A stretch of DNA of 64,000 nt from assembly GCA_025765595.1 (NCBI GenBank), contig JAIVFH010000059.1, positions 124,001-188,000 of the forward strand, given 5' to 3'. Of the stretch, positions 49,858-59,263 are shown piece after piece (position 1 is the first letter of the stretch; each line of letters opens with the position of its first letter). A program made the position numbers and the translations under genes. The stretch comes from Obelidium mucronatum (Eukaryota > Chytridiomycota > Chytridiomycetes > Chytridiales > Chytriomycetaceae). Below the pieces are notes generated by a model. The model did no database searches, was not told the DNA's origin, and worked only from the letters and a program-made list of their open reading frames with translations.

Positions 49858-49999
49858 TGTTGGAGGCACATGAAACTCATGTTGCAAGCTCCATGTTTGG
49901 GAATAAAGTTTAAGAATTCTCTCCAAAATCTCTCTAGTGTCCACAACGATCAGCTCACCTGTCCACAGAACCAGCACCACTTCCAGTCCCTCCACAACA
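49858..49999 (+). repeat. 3' LTR of the copia element
   Basis: 142 bp with TGTTG...CAACA ends, directly after the purine tract GAGGGGAAG. It is followed at once by the minisatellite. Confidence 0.9.
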
Positions 50000-50002
50000 C
50001 GA

Positions 50003-50640
50003 TTCTCCGAACCAGCCCAATTCCCCAAAGCAGCCCAATTAGGCTGCCTAATATTCCGAACCAGCCTAATATTTCGAACCAGCCCAATTCCCCAAAGCAG
50101 CCCAATTAGGCTGCCTAATATTCCGAACCAGCCCAATTCTCCAAAGCAGCCCAATTAGGCTGCCTAATATTCCGAACCAGCCCAATTCCCCAAAGCAGCC
50201 CAATTCTCCGAACCAGCCCAATTCCCCAAAGCAGCCCAATTAGGCAGCCTAATATTTCGAACCAGCCCAATTCCCCAAAGCAGCCCAATTAGGCAGCCTA
50301 ATATTCCGAACCAGCCCAATTCCCCAAAGCAGCCCAATTAGGCTGCCTAATATTCCGAACCAGCCCAATTCTCCAAACCAGCCCGATTCTCCGAACCAGC
50401 CCAATTCCCCAAAGCAGCCCAATTAGGCTGCCTAATATTCCGAACCAGCCCAATTCTCCAAACCAGCCCAATTAGGCAGCCTAATATTCCGAACCAGCCC
50501 AATTCCCCAAAGCAGCCCAATTAGGCTGCCTAATATTCCGAACCAGCCCAATTCCCCAAAGCAGCCCAATTAGGCTGTCTAATTCCAAAGCAGCCCAATT
50601 CAAAAGCAGCCTAATTCCAAAGCAGCCCAATTTGGCTTGT
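50003..50640. repeat. Minisatellite, about 49-bp unit
   Basis: Roughly a dozen tandem units built from CCGAACCAGCCCAATT, CCCCAAAGCAGCCCAATT and AGGCTGCCTAATATT blocks, with some units partly deleted and AGGCTGCC alternating with AGGCAGCC. It starts at the edge of the 3' LTR. The AGG(C)TGCCT and AGGCAGCCT parts are near-palindromic. Confidence 0.92.
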
Positions 50641-51338
50641 GGTTTTGTATATAATAACACTGCCTTTTCTTGTGAAAATAAAGAAGTTATGGTATATCTG
50701 TTGTGTCATTTGCTTTTGAACCAGTGGGTGGCCAGTTCAATCCCCGTGCCTTCTATCTTGGATTTTCAGGTTTTTCTCTTTGAAACTTAAAGTAGAAACT
50801 GAAATATTTTTTTTTGGTCAAGGTAAGGTTTAAAAAGATTAATTCATAGAAGTTATGTGTATTTGTACAAAAAATATCAGCAAAGTTTGAATTATTGTCT
50901 CAACTTATACCTTGTTTTTACCTGCATAAACACACATCACCATAGCTCAGTAGGTAAGGCACATCCATGAGGTGTGGCCAGGGGTTCAAGTCCCACAGTT
51001 GGCCACTTTTATCATAAAAATTTCCGGAGAAACCCTAACTCTCCCCAACCTCCCCCATGAGTAAAGAACCCTAATCCTAGTCCTACCTTAAAACCTCTCC
51101 TGTGCGCAAGATAAAGAAGATTACTGGCCTGGCCAATCAGATCGCAAGGAATGCCCAGGAACTGTTGCCCTCCTCAGGATTAAGAGTGCAGAGACTCTCC
51201 ATTCAAAAAATGAATGATAAAATAGGCAATAAAATCAGAAAAATATGTTTTGAATAAAGAGCCAATGAAGAGCAAGAACAGGAAATGAAAAAATAAATCA
51301 GAAAGATTAGGAAAATCAATCAAGTTTGACAATGATTC
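50641..51338. other. Intergenic region with SINE-like, tRNA-derived sequences
   Basis: No protein gene. A pol III-type pair, A-box TAGCTCAGTAGGTAAGGC (50944-50961) and B-box GGTTCAAGTCCC (50983-50994), lies in a tRNA-like context whose stems are imperfect. A second B-box-like GGCCAGTTCAATCCCC is at about 50730-50745. Both look like SINE heads. Confidence 0.5.
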
Positions 51339-53323
51339 CTAAATGGAATCTGTACTGCCTAAATCAGCAAGGCTGTCAGTGATATTGGGCGATAACTCTT
51401 TGTCATCAAGCATTTGATGTTGAAACATCCTGTGTAGCCATTGTTTTGCCTTTTCTGAACTTTTTTCTACTCCTTCCCCATACTGATACATGAGCGAGAT
51501 AGTGTGTTGCGCTGTTTCTGAACCATTCTCAGCTGCAGCAAGATACCATCTGAATGCTTCCACAGCACTTTTCTGGATTCCATACCCATTCTTGTATATT
51601 TCACCTAGTGAAAGCTGAGCCTCAATAATTCCTTCATAACCTGCACCTGCTTTGACAAGCCACGCAATTCCCTTGATCACATCTTGGTTCATCCGATCCC
51701 CTACGTATAGCATCAATCCGATGTGCCACTGAGATGTTTTGCAGCCTTTTTTGGATGCCCTCACATAGAATTGTTTGGCCAGCTTTGAGTTTTGTCCAGT
51801 TCCCAGACCTTGTTGGTACATCCAACCAACCATTCGGAGTCCGTCTCAATCATTTAATTCAGCAGATGCGAGGTAATACCTAAATGCACGTGTGGTGTCT
51901 TTTGTTGTCCCACGTCCATTTAGGTAAATGTCGCCCAACAATTGCAATGCACCTGAGCATTTTTGAGATGCCGCCAATTCGGCAAAGTGAATTGCCTTTT
52001 CGAAATCCAATTTGATGCCATCTCCGTCATGATACATTTCGGCAAGCTCTAGTTGCGCTCGAAAGTCGCCTTCCTTTGCTAAGTCTTCAAGCCACTTAAT
52101 GGCCTTGACTGCATCTTTTTCGACTCCTTCTGTTTCGCTGCCTTCTCGGTAAAGTTTTCCAAGTATGTACTTTGCGTCCATATGACCAAGATCAGCCGCA
52201 TATTCTAGCTTTTCAAGCCCCTCTGTTGCTTGACCACGATCAAGCAGGTTACATCCCTCTAAATAAAGTGCGTTTGAATTTCCGCATCTAGCTTGCTCTT
52301 GGATTGTTTTTGGTTGATCTGCTCTCATTGCGGCAGGTGTCTCAGCAGGGGTTTCTGTCACAATATGTAACTTTGACTCAACACACTCTTTGATGTTCAA
52401 ATACTTTCCAGAGGAGAATCCAACTTTATCCTGTGTTGTATCAATCCACTACAACCTTTTTTTAGTATCTAAGACAATCGCGAAATTCTCACATAATGAT
52501 TCCCAACCAAGTTTTTGTGCTTGTCGTCGAAGTGAAAGCCGCCCTTGGCGCCGACAACAATAATTTGATAGTTGGGAGAGTAATTAGGCCCGTTTCTTGT
52601 AATCAGTTCGAATTCAAGCCAGCAATTAGGTGATTTCATATATTCCTCTGAAATACAAATGAGTCCCAGTTTCGCTGGAAAAAAGAGTTTCAGATACCAT
52701 ACATTTTAATACCTGGCATTTTATACCTGATTTAATATTTCTCTTCATTTCCTCGTCCAAATCTTGGCCCTCTCGAAAGCGATTTACATCAAGAAACGAA
52801 ATGATGCCATCTGCTGTTAGTCTGCCCGCAAGATCGCGAGGATCACACCCCTATGATTCATACGTCATTTTAAATTGCAGTTGGAAAAAGTGAGAGTTCA
52901 TACCCCAATATTACACGTTTCAGGATTGACTTGACCTAATTCCAAGGCTGATCTCGAGTTCAACCAACAGTAACTAACAAATACAGAGTGCTCCAATTTT
53001 GAGGAAACACCAGCGAGGTCTATAGGTGCTATTGTGACAGCCTTCTTTGGTTTGGCTGGAAGAATCGGAGGGAGTGCGGTGTAACTCTGTTTTGTTGTTG
53101 ATGCTGATCGGCTCCGCGATTTCAGTGCAAAAAGGGAAGTGGAAGCGCGAACGCTTTCATTGATGCTTGTTGCGGAAACGGAATCTTGACGCGACTTTGG
53201 TGGTGATGCTGAAGGGCTTGGCCAATTACTGGACAAAACGCTCTCGGCTTCTTTCGCCAGTGGAATTGATGCCAACTTATCAGCTACATAGCCTATATTG
53301 CCTTCTATGTTGTTATCTTTCAT
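51339..53323 (-). CDS. TIR-domain Sel1-repeat protein with an in-frame TGA
   Basis: Exons 52904-53323, 52727-52850, 52493-52674 and 51339-52448. Residues 1-110 are Ser-rich and disordered. A TIR domain covers about 112-260: HSVFVSYCWLNS, CDPRDLAGRLTADGIISFLD, FREGQDLDEEMKRNIKSAKL and SPNCWLEFEL, where Glu202 (SxxCxxE) matches the NAD-cleaving Glu of catalytic TIRs. From about residue 300 come Sel1-like repeats (AKYILGKLYREG, AQLELAEMYHDGDGI, ALQLLGDIYLNGRGT). At codon 443 a TGA (51846-51848) stops the frame; the same frame then continues with more repeats (MVGWMYQQGLGT, AQLSLGEIYKNGYGI, AQHTISLMYQYGEGV) to TAG at 51339, 611 codons in all. Truncation, readthrough or sequence error are all possible. 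Divergent from the GTPase-lipase gene. Confidence 0.85.
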
Positions 53324-53916
53324 TTTATGAAAGGGATTGTTTGAGATTATCGCCCCGATACACAACGCGTTCCCTTTTTGGGGATTGCCATACAACTGCA
53401 AATCTCATAGAAACGCATCTCTTTTGCGCCGCTACTCTATTCATAGAATTACAATGATGACTTTTGTGTGATCGCCATACAGCTGCAAATCTCAACAGAA
53501 ACGCATCTTTTTCGCACCGTGACGCCATTCATTGAATTAGAATGATGTCTGGGGGATTTATGGCTCACTTTTAAGCGCTGATGCAGATGCCAGGAGTGAC
53601 AAATGGCTGCCGCGTGTACCGATTCCTGGCACCCAACGGTTCAACTGTCAGTTGTATATTTTCACACTGTTTTCAGTTCATAAATTTGTGTATCATTTAT
53701 TAAGCTCTCACGTGTAAAAAGAGCATGCAGTACTTCTGGAGGCTTGTCGGAGTTGTTCTGAGCTCCTCGCCCTTTCCTTTACCAGCGTTATAGATTTTTT
53801 GGAGCTTTTTCGATAAGTGAATAACACTCTACACGATTCCCGAACTTTCCCCCTACTTCGCGAAGTTGCTTCTTCGCTCCAAGCGCCAGCCTGTGCCGCC
53901 AAAAGACAGCAAGCAA
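53324..53916. promoter_or_regulatory. Divergent intergenic region, TIR-Sel1 / GTPase-lipase
   Basis: 593 bp separating two divergent starts. It contains an imperfect tandem repeat of about 80 bp (53385-53461 and 53464-53545; shared GCCATACA.CTGCAAATCTCA and AGAAACGCATCT blocks). The rest is unassigned. A common control region for both genes is an inference from the layout. Confidence 0.45.
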
Positions 53917-56900
53917 ATGAACGTGTTTGGCAGCATCACCAGCGCCACGTCCACAGCCTCGACTGCCGCGGGGTCTGGGTGTCTTGTCTGCAACGAAGCG
54001 GCGTGGCGCGGCCTGGCGCCCGTCTTTCCGGGCGACGCAGCGGCGCTCGAGCAGCTCGGGCGCGCGGACGAGTTCCTGCGGCGCATTGCGGGGTTCGAGG
54101 CCAGCTGCGGCCAGTGCGCGGCGCTGCCGCTCGTTGCGCTGGTTGGGCTGACGGGCGCCGGCAAGAGCACGCTGCTGAACGTCCTGGCGCGCCGCAGCGC
54201 CTCGGCGCGGCTGCAGCCGAGCGGCGCCGTTGCGCTGGCGTTTGCCGACGAGGCTTCGCCCGTGTCCGCCGGAAACACGTCCGCGACCGCCTTTCCGGTC
54301 TTCAGCCGCACGCCCGCCGCCGTCCTGGCCGACTTCCCCGGCTTCCTCGACAACCGCGAGGGCGCCCTCGAATTCGTGCAGAGTCTGCTGATGGCGAAAC
54401 TGCTGACCCGACGCGATACTGTAGTGGTTCTAGTCAAGTCGCTGACCGCTGACCGCGACTCGAGTTTTCTGTCGTTTTTGGATTCAGGCTTAATGGTTCC
54501 GGGCTCGTGCATGGTCGTTTTTACAAAGGCGAAACCAAAGTCGTCCACAAACTGGCTGGATTATATTGACGAAGCAACAGATTCTGAGCTGAGAAACCGT
54601 TTGGTTTCGAAATTCAAAGCTCCAAACTCTCTCCCGTGTGTCAAGATGCTCCAACCGGACTACTACAATTCTCTGCGCGATTTGAATACTGTGTTTCTTC
54701 CTTCAATACTGCAGCCATTATCGAGGCTTTATTCACGCGCAAAGCCACTATCATCTCTTGTTCAGCCATCTCCTACAATACAGAAGTTTGCCCACGAAGC
54801 ATTAAAGAATCTGCGAGTATTGATTGAAGATGAACTGAGCAGCCAGTTGGAGGTTGCGTTTCTTTCATACCAGTTCCAGCCCTATAATATAAGTGCCATA
54901 AAGACGCTTTTGTGTGGCAGCTTTGAAACCCCTGAACCCATTGTGACATCATTGAAAATGCTCGGCATGATAAAAGACACAGTGTCCCATTCTGGCGAAG
55001 ATTCGCTCACGAAATACTGTCGCTACTGGGCGCTCTTTCACACAACGCATCTTTGCCATCAAGAGTCGCTGACATGTGGAAACTTTATCCGTCCCAACCT
55101 CACGGAGAAACTGTCTCAAATCACGAGCAACCCACCTTCCCTGAGCGTCGATATTCCACTTTCCATGCCACTCCATGCGAAATTAGCACAATGGACGGAA
55201 ACCCGCGAAACCTTCCATCTAGAATACGTCAGCTATAAAGGCCAGCTTCAAGTGTTGCTTGGAAATGCGAGAAGAACAGGGGATCCGTACGGAGTGTCGA
55301 TTGGCGAATGTAAACGCCTCGTTTTATATCGTTTGGAAAAGTGTGGTTACATGGAAGAGGCGTGGTGTTTGGTGGCTCGCGCTTTGCAACAGGTTATGGA
55401 TAAACCGCGGCATAGTCCAGAACGTGCTATTGGGGATGCCGAAGCGATAGAAATGGATATTTTGTCAAGTAACGGGATGAAAGAAAAGGATTGGGACTTT
55501 GAGTTTTTAGGCAAATTGATGAATGAGGATGCTGTAAGTGCCATGTTTCGTTTTCTTTCTCCTTTTTTGTGTATTGGGTTGACTAAATTTTATGAAATTA
55601 TACATAGTTGCGGGAACTATTAAAGCTTGGCTTAGAAAATCGTGGAAGTATTGGAAATGTCATCATGATGCTTGGTGGAGTGGGTATGACTGGCGCTGCA
55701 GCGGCGTTTGAAGGGATGACTGGTATAGTTGCTGGAAGTGCTCGCACCGGAATCGCTCTCGAAATAGGATCCACCGCAATGGTCGCCGGCACTTTGGTTA
55801 CAGTCGTGGCTGTGGCGGCAATCGCCAACTATGTATATGTGCGAAACCAGCGAGGAAAGCAATTGGCAGAGGGAGGTGTCATTGGACTGGATTTTAGTGA
55901 GTTCGGGTTGGAAAAGGATGTCTGGAAAGCCGTTTTGAATCATTTAGATGTTTCAAGCCCTGAACAAGGTTTGCACTGACGGTTTTTGGGAACATCCTAA
56001 CTTCATTGCGCTTCCAAAATAGTTGCAACCGCGACAGCAAGGATAGAAAGCCTCTTTAAAGTCTACGAAGAAAAGTTTTCTTGGGATCTGATTGAGAAAC
56101 GGCGCTTGATTGATGTTCGTTTTTTGGAAATGCGAGACATCAAAGAAGACTCCAACGACAAAGAGAGTATTGTGAAAAGCTGGGTGAACGTGGTAGCGTC
56201 CAACCAAAAGCTGATGCACACGATTGTCAGTAAACTCAAAGGCCGTGCCAAAAACGTGTCCGGGTGCAGTTTCATGGAGCATTCTCTTGTAGATGAGTAC
56301 AGGTTCTTTCCTGTCACTGCCTCTTGCTGCCGATACCTGTCCCCATCGGGAGCAAAACGGTGTATCCACTGCAATAACTACTTCCATGACTCTCAATCAA
56401 ACAAGCAATGCTTGATTGATGCTCGGGCTGTTCTATGCAAAGACCGAATGGAGAATCCAGAACAACTTTCTGCTGCGGCCGCTTCGAAAGTAGAAGTTTT
56501 CTTTTACGACGACAAGAGCTTTCCGGTGGTAGATTGGCGCCGCCTTCCCAATTCATACAAACGTGAATCGATCCGTCTTTCTGCTGCCGCCTACGCCCCC
56601 AAAGATATGAGCACGGTTGTTGATGTGAACGACAAGGAAAACAACATCCGTTACATGATCACAGTCATTGATGGCGTTGCATACGTGGTATTCCGTGGAA
56701 CCGAGCCTTCTTCCTCCCAAAATTGGCTCCAAAACGTAACCTTCAGTCTCACTGATTTCGAAGATTGCACTTTTCATTCGGGATACTTTCGACTCTGCCA
56801 ACAGATCCTTGACACGGTCTGGCGGCGAGTTCTGGATTTGGAGTGTTCCCAGGTTATCTTCACGGGTCACAGTTTGGGGGGCGGTTTGGCGCATACGTTG

Positions 56901-57458
56901 CACTTGCTTTGCCTTTTGACGAAATTTGAGACCACGACACTACCGATTTTATCGATTGGGTTCGGGTCTCCGCCACCGTTTGGGAAAAAGACAATCAAGT
57001 TCTTTGATGCCCATAATTTGCATGGGCGGTTTATCACTTTTGCGAATCAAGGAGGTAAAAATTCGTATGCATACTTTTTCAAAAAAGCATTTTTTTAATC
57101 TGTCTTTTCAGACCCGGTGCCAATGGCGTTTAAAGCCGTAGAATATATCGAGCAGCAGCTCCAACAGTCCACAACAACAGCCGCAACTTCATTTCTCTCC
57201 CAGGAATTCCGAACAGCTCTCAACGTGGCCATGTTTGTCCCCAAAGTAATGAGTTCCGCGTACGGCTACCCAGGGACATTTATTTTTTTTGATGGCAGTG
57301 TTCGAAATATGATGGGGAATGGAGAGCAAGCGATATTATGGAATCATGAAGCCGTTTCCAAGTGGTTGAGTTTGACAAGGGTTGAAGATTGCGCTGTGGA
57401 GAAGCATCATGTTACAAGGTATCAACGGTTTATTGACTTCCAGTACCCGTTGGCTTGA
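53917..57458 (+). CDS. P-loop GTPase fused to a class 3 lipase
   Basis: Exons 53917-55533, 55608-55968, 56023-57054 and 57112-57458 give 1118 residues. Residues 70-300 form a G domain: Walker A GLTGAGKST (77-85), switch/G3 DFPGF (139-143), VVLVKSL and a G4-like VFTKAKP, closest in style to dynamin/IRG/septin-like large GTPases. A helical middle part follows. Residues about 545-625 are Gly/Ala-rich and hydrophobic (GNVIMMLGGVGMTGAAAAFE, then TAMVAGTLVTVVAVAAIANY), likely membrane-inserting. The C-terminal third is a class 3 (fungal) lipase: YVVFRGTE, nucleophile Ser943 in TGHSLGGG, Asp1004 in NQGDPVP and His1102/1103 in EKHHVTRY. A Cys-rich patch (CCRYL, CIHCNNYFHD) lies before it. Intron 2 has a CCTAAC branch. 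I know no standard family with this order. Confidence 0.9.
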
Positions 57459-57776
57459 AGGATTTTTTTTGTTGTTGTATTTGTTGTATTCATTCATTAA
57501 AACAAGTTATATATTGTGAAACTTACTTATAAATTGATTCGTTTGTTATTTACGCGCGTAGTCTCATATGCCATCAAACCAGAAACCAGTTCTTTTCCAG
57601 GCCTTCTGGTACGTGTTCTTCTTTCCAAGAGGGTTTTCCTTTTTGAGGATTTCACTCTTACTTATTTTACAAGAACCTTGCTTTGAGGTTTATCTTAGTT
57701 CTCCTTCGTCATCCCTCGTATTAAGTTATTTGAAACGCTGCCAGTCCACTTGTGTTTTTTGAATTTTCAAGCAAAA
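57459..57776. other. Intergenic region, no gene seen
   Basis: 318 bp, T-rich. A short open frame at 57568-57762 has a hydrophobic, low-confidence translation and no support. It likely holds the promoter of the CCDC43-like gene. Confidence 0.45.
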
Positions 57777-58511
57777 ATGGACTCTGATGATCTGGCCGCT
57801 GTCGCATCTACGCTCTTGGAGTCTCTACACCTTAGCGACGATGCATACTCTGAATACATTGCGCAGCTGGCAGACGATTCGTCCATGAGCACCGATGAGA
57901 AGCAAGAGATTATTGTAGAGTTCCTCAGCGACGCCATTGAAGACTCGGCGACGAAACAAGGAATAGAAAGCGTTGTCGCTGAGCTTTTATCCAAACTCGA
58001 GAATGCAAAGGAAGCTCGGGAGCAAGCTGCTGCGGCCGCCAAAGCGGCAAATGCAGCTGAAGCTCAATCCCAGCCTCCAAGTTCGTCAACGGTGGAACTC
58101 CAAGTGGCACAACAGCCAGCAAAGAAAGTGTTATCAAAGGAAGAAAAGAAGGCTCGGGAGCGGCTGCTGCGGGAGTATGGATACGAGGTTGATGAAGTTG
58201 TTGAAAACGAACATGGTGAAACGGAATTCCTCTATTCGGGTGGCGGTTCTAGCAAGGCTTCTCTGCCTGAAACGATGCAAAATACCAACGCCCAAAGAGT
58301 TAAGGAAGCTGAGCAGCAGAGGCGCCAGAAGCTGGCAGCAGGTCATGCTGCAGAGGTATTCCCAGAAAACCCACGACACACCAACCGTTTAACCCGTCCT
58401 TCGTTAATCAATTTCTAGGTCGAACGTAATAAAGCTGCACGTCAGAAGCAGCTGGATGATGCAGAAAAGAAAAAGAAGAAGACTGTAAAACAAGAAAAGC
58501 GACGCATGTGA
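57777..58511 (+). CDS. CCDC43-like coiled-coil protein
   Basis: Exons 57777-58355 and 58419-58511 (63-nt intron) give 223 residues. The N-terminal helical domain (DDLAAVASTLLESLHLSDDA, YSEYIAQL, EIIVEFLSDAIE) matches the layout of CCDC43: a short helical domain, an Ala-rich linker, SKEEKKARERLLREYGYEVDE, and a Lys/Arg/Glu coiled coil ending KKKKKTVKQEKRRM. The family has no known enzymatic role. Assignment rests on architecture and the EEEK-x-R-x-x-LL-x-x-Y motif. Confidence 0.75.
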
Positions 58512-58618
58512 ATGTTTCTATTCAGATTCAATTTAATTATAAGAGCAGATAAAGCTTAACCCTCTCAAACTCAATCCATCCCCTTTCTGTGCCCAATTCA
58601 TTCTTTTACATTCTGATT

Positions 58619-59221
58619 TCAATCAAGTTCTTCAAGTTTAGCACGTGCCGCCTCCACATGGGATATATTAAGCTCAGTAGAAGCCCATTGTGCTCGCTTA
58701 GAGGGTGTTGAAGGCATTGTTGTGGTTGTTTGATACAGGTTGTCATCATTCGATAGAAACTGAACTCCTTGAATCGGAGAGTCCCAGCTCGTTTTCGGAA
58801 GCGGTTTATGGGTCGGCTTTGTGTTGGGTATTTTGCTGGTAGCCGGAGCCGGTTGATTGTTGTGGGGCAGGTCAGAGGGAGCACCTCCCTTTGTTAAAAC
58901 TTCTTTGATGATAGTCTCTCGATCCAGCGCTTCTCTCAGCAGTTGCTTGACTGGAGCATCATCCCAATTTGACGGAACCGAAGCTGGTTGTTGTTGCGAA
59001 TGCGATTGTTCCTGAGTCACTCCGTCGCCCGTGCTTGGCCATCCAGCAGGAATCACTTTTTGAACCCAAGTGGGATCGTCCACCCACACACGCGAAGCCT
59101 GGGGTGGTGGTCGCGGTTGTTGCTGCTGCTGCTGCTGTTCCCCGTCCTGGGTCTTGTTTGCTTTGCTGCGCCGCCGACTCTTTTTCTTTGGTTCATCTGC
59201 GGTTGGTTCTTGTTGGTTCAT
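58619..59221 (-). CDS. Gln/Pro-rich protein, unknown
   Basis: Single exon, 200 residues. Basic start (PKKKSRRRSKANKTQDGE), a polyQ tract, then DDPTWVQKVIPAGWPSTGDG and a helical segment VKQLLREALDRETIIKEVLT. The C-terminus has KRAQWASTELNISHVEAARA ending LEELD, and a repeated theme of Trp-containing short motifs. It converges with the CCDC43-like gene (107 bp) and starts 42 bp from the Sel1 gene on the other strand. Family not recognised. Confidence 0.7.
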   Translation of the reverse strand: MNQQEPTADEPKKKSRRRSKANKTQDGEQQQQQQQPRPPPQASRVWVDDPTWVQKVIPAGWPSTGDGVTQEQSHSQQQPASVPSNWDDAPVKQLLREALDRETIIKEVLTKGGAPSDLPHNNQPAPATSKIPNTKPTHKPLPKTSWDSPIQGVQFLSNDDNLYQTTTTMPSTPSKRAQWASTELNISHVEAARAKLEELD

Positions 59222-59263
59222 CGATTGAAATAAATCCCAGGAAATAAATAAAGAATTCGAAAA

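Larger units (their letters stand above)
41056..49999 (+). mobile_element. Ty1/copia LTR retrotransposon with nested insertions
   Basis: A copia-type element bounded by 142-bp LTRs (41056-41197 and 49858-49999) that start TGTTGG and end CAACA. A purine tract GAGGGGAAG (49849-49857) abuts the 3' LTR. Order of coding parts is gag, protease, integrase, reverse transcriptase, RNase H, that is copia rather than gypsy order. Two later insertions sit inside: a non-LTR fragment (41380-43052) and a solo LTR (44368-44511). Frameshifts and a 38-bp duplication break pol. By eye the two LTRs differ at about 8 of 142 positions, so the insertion is not recent. No matching 5-bp target duplication was found at the outer ends (CTTCA and CGATT). 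Confidence 0.9.

Noticed and set aside
50003..50640. CRISPR array
   Set aside because: Units are contiguous variants of one 49-bp sequence with no unique spacers; a minisatellite.
50940..51005. Functional tRNA gene
   Set aside because: T-stem has only about three pairs and the acceptor arms do not match; scored as tRNA-derived.
57568..57762. Small protein gene before the CCDC43-like gene
   Set aside because: Hydrophobic translation of T-rich DNA with no conserved features; more likely promoter.
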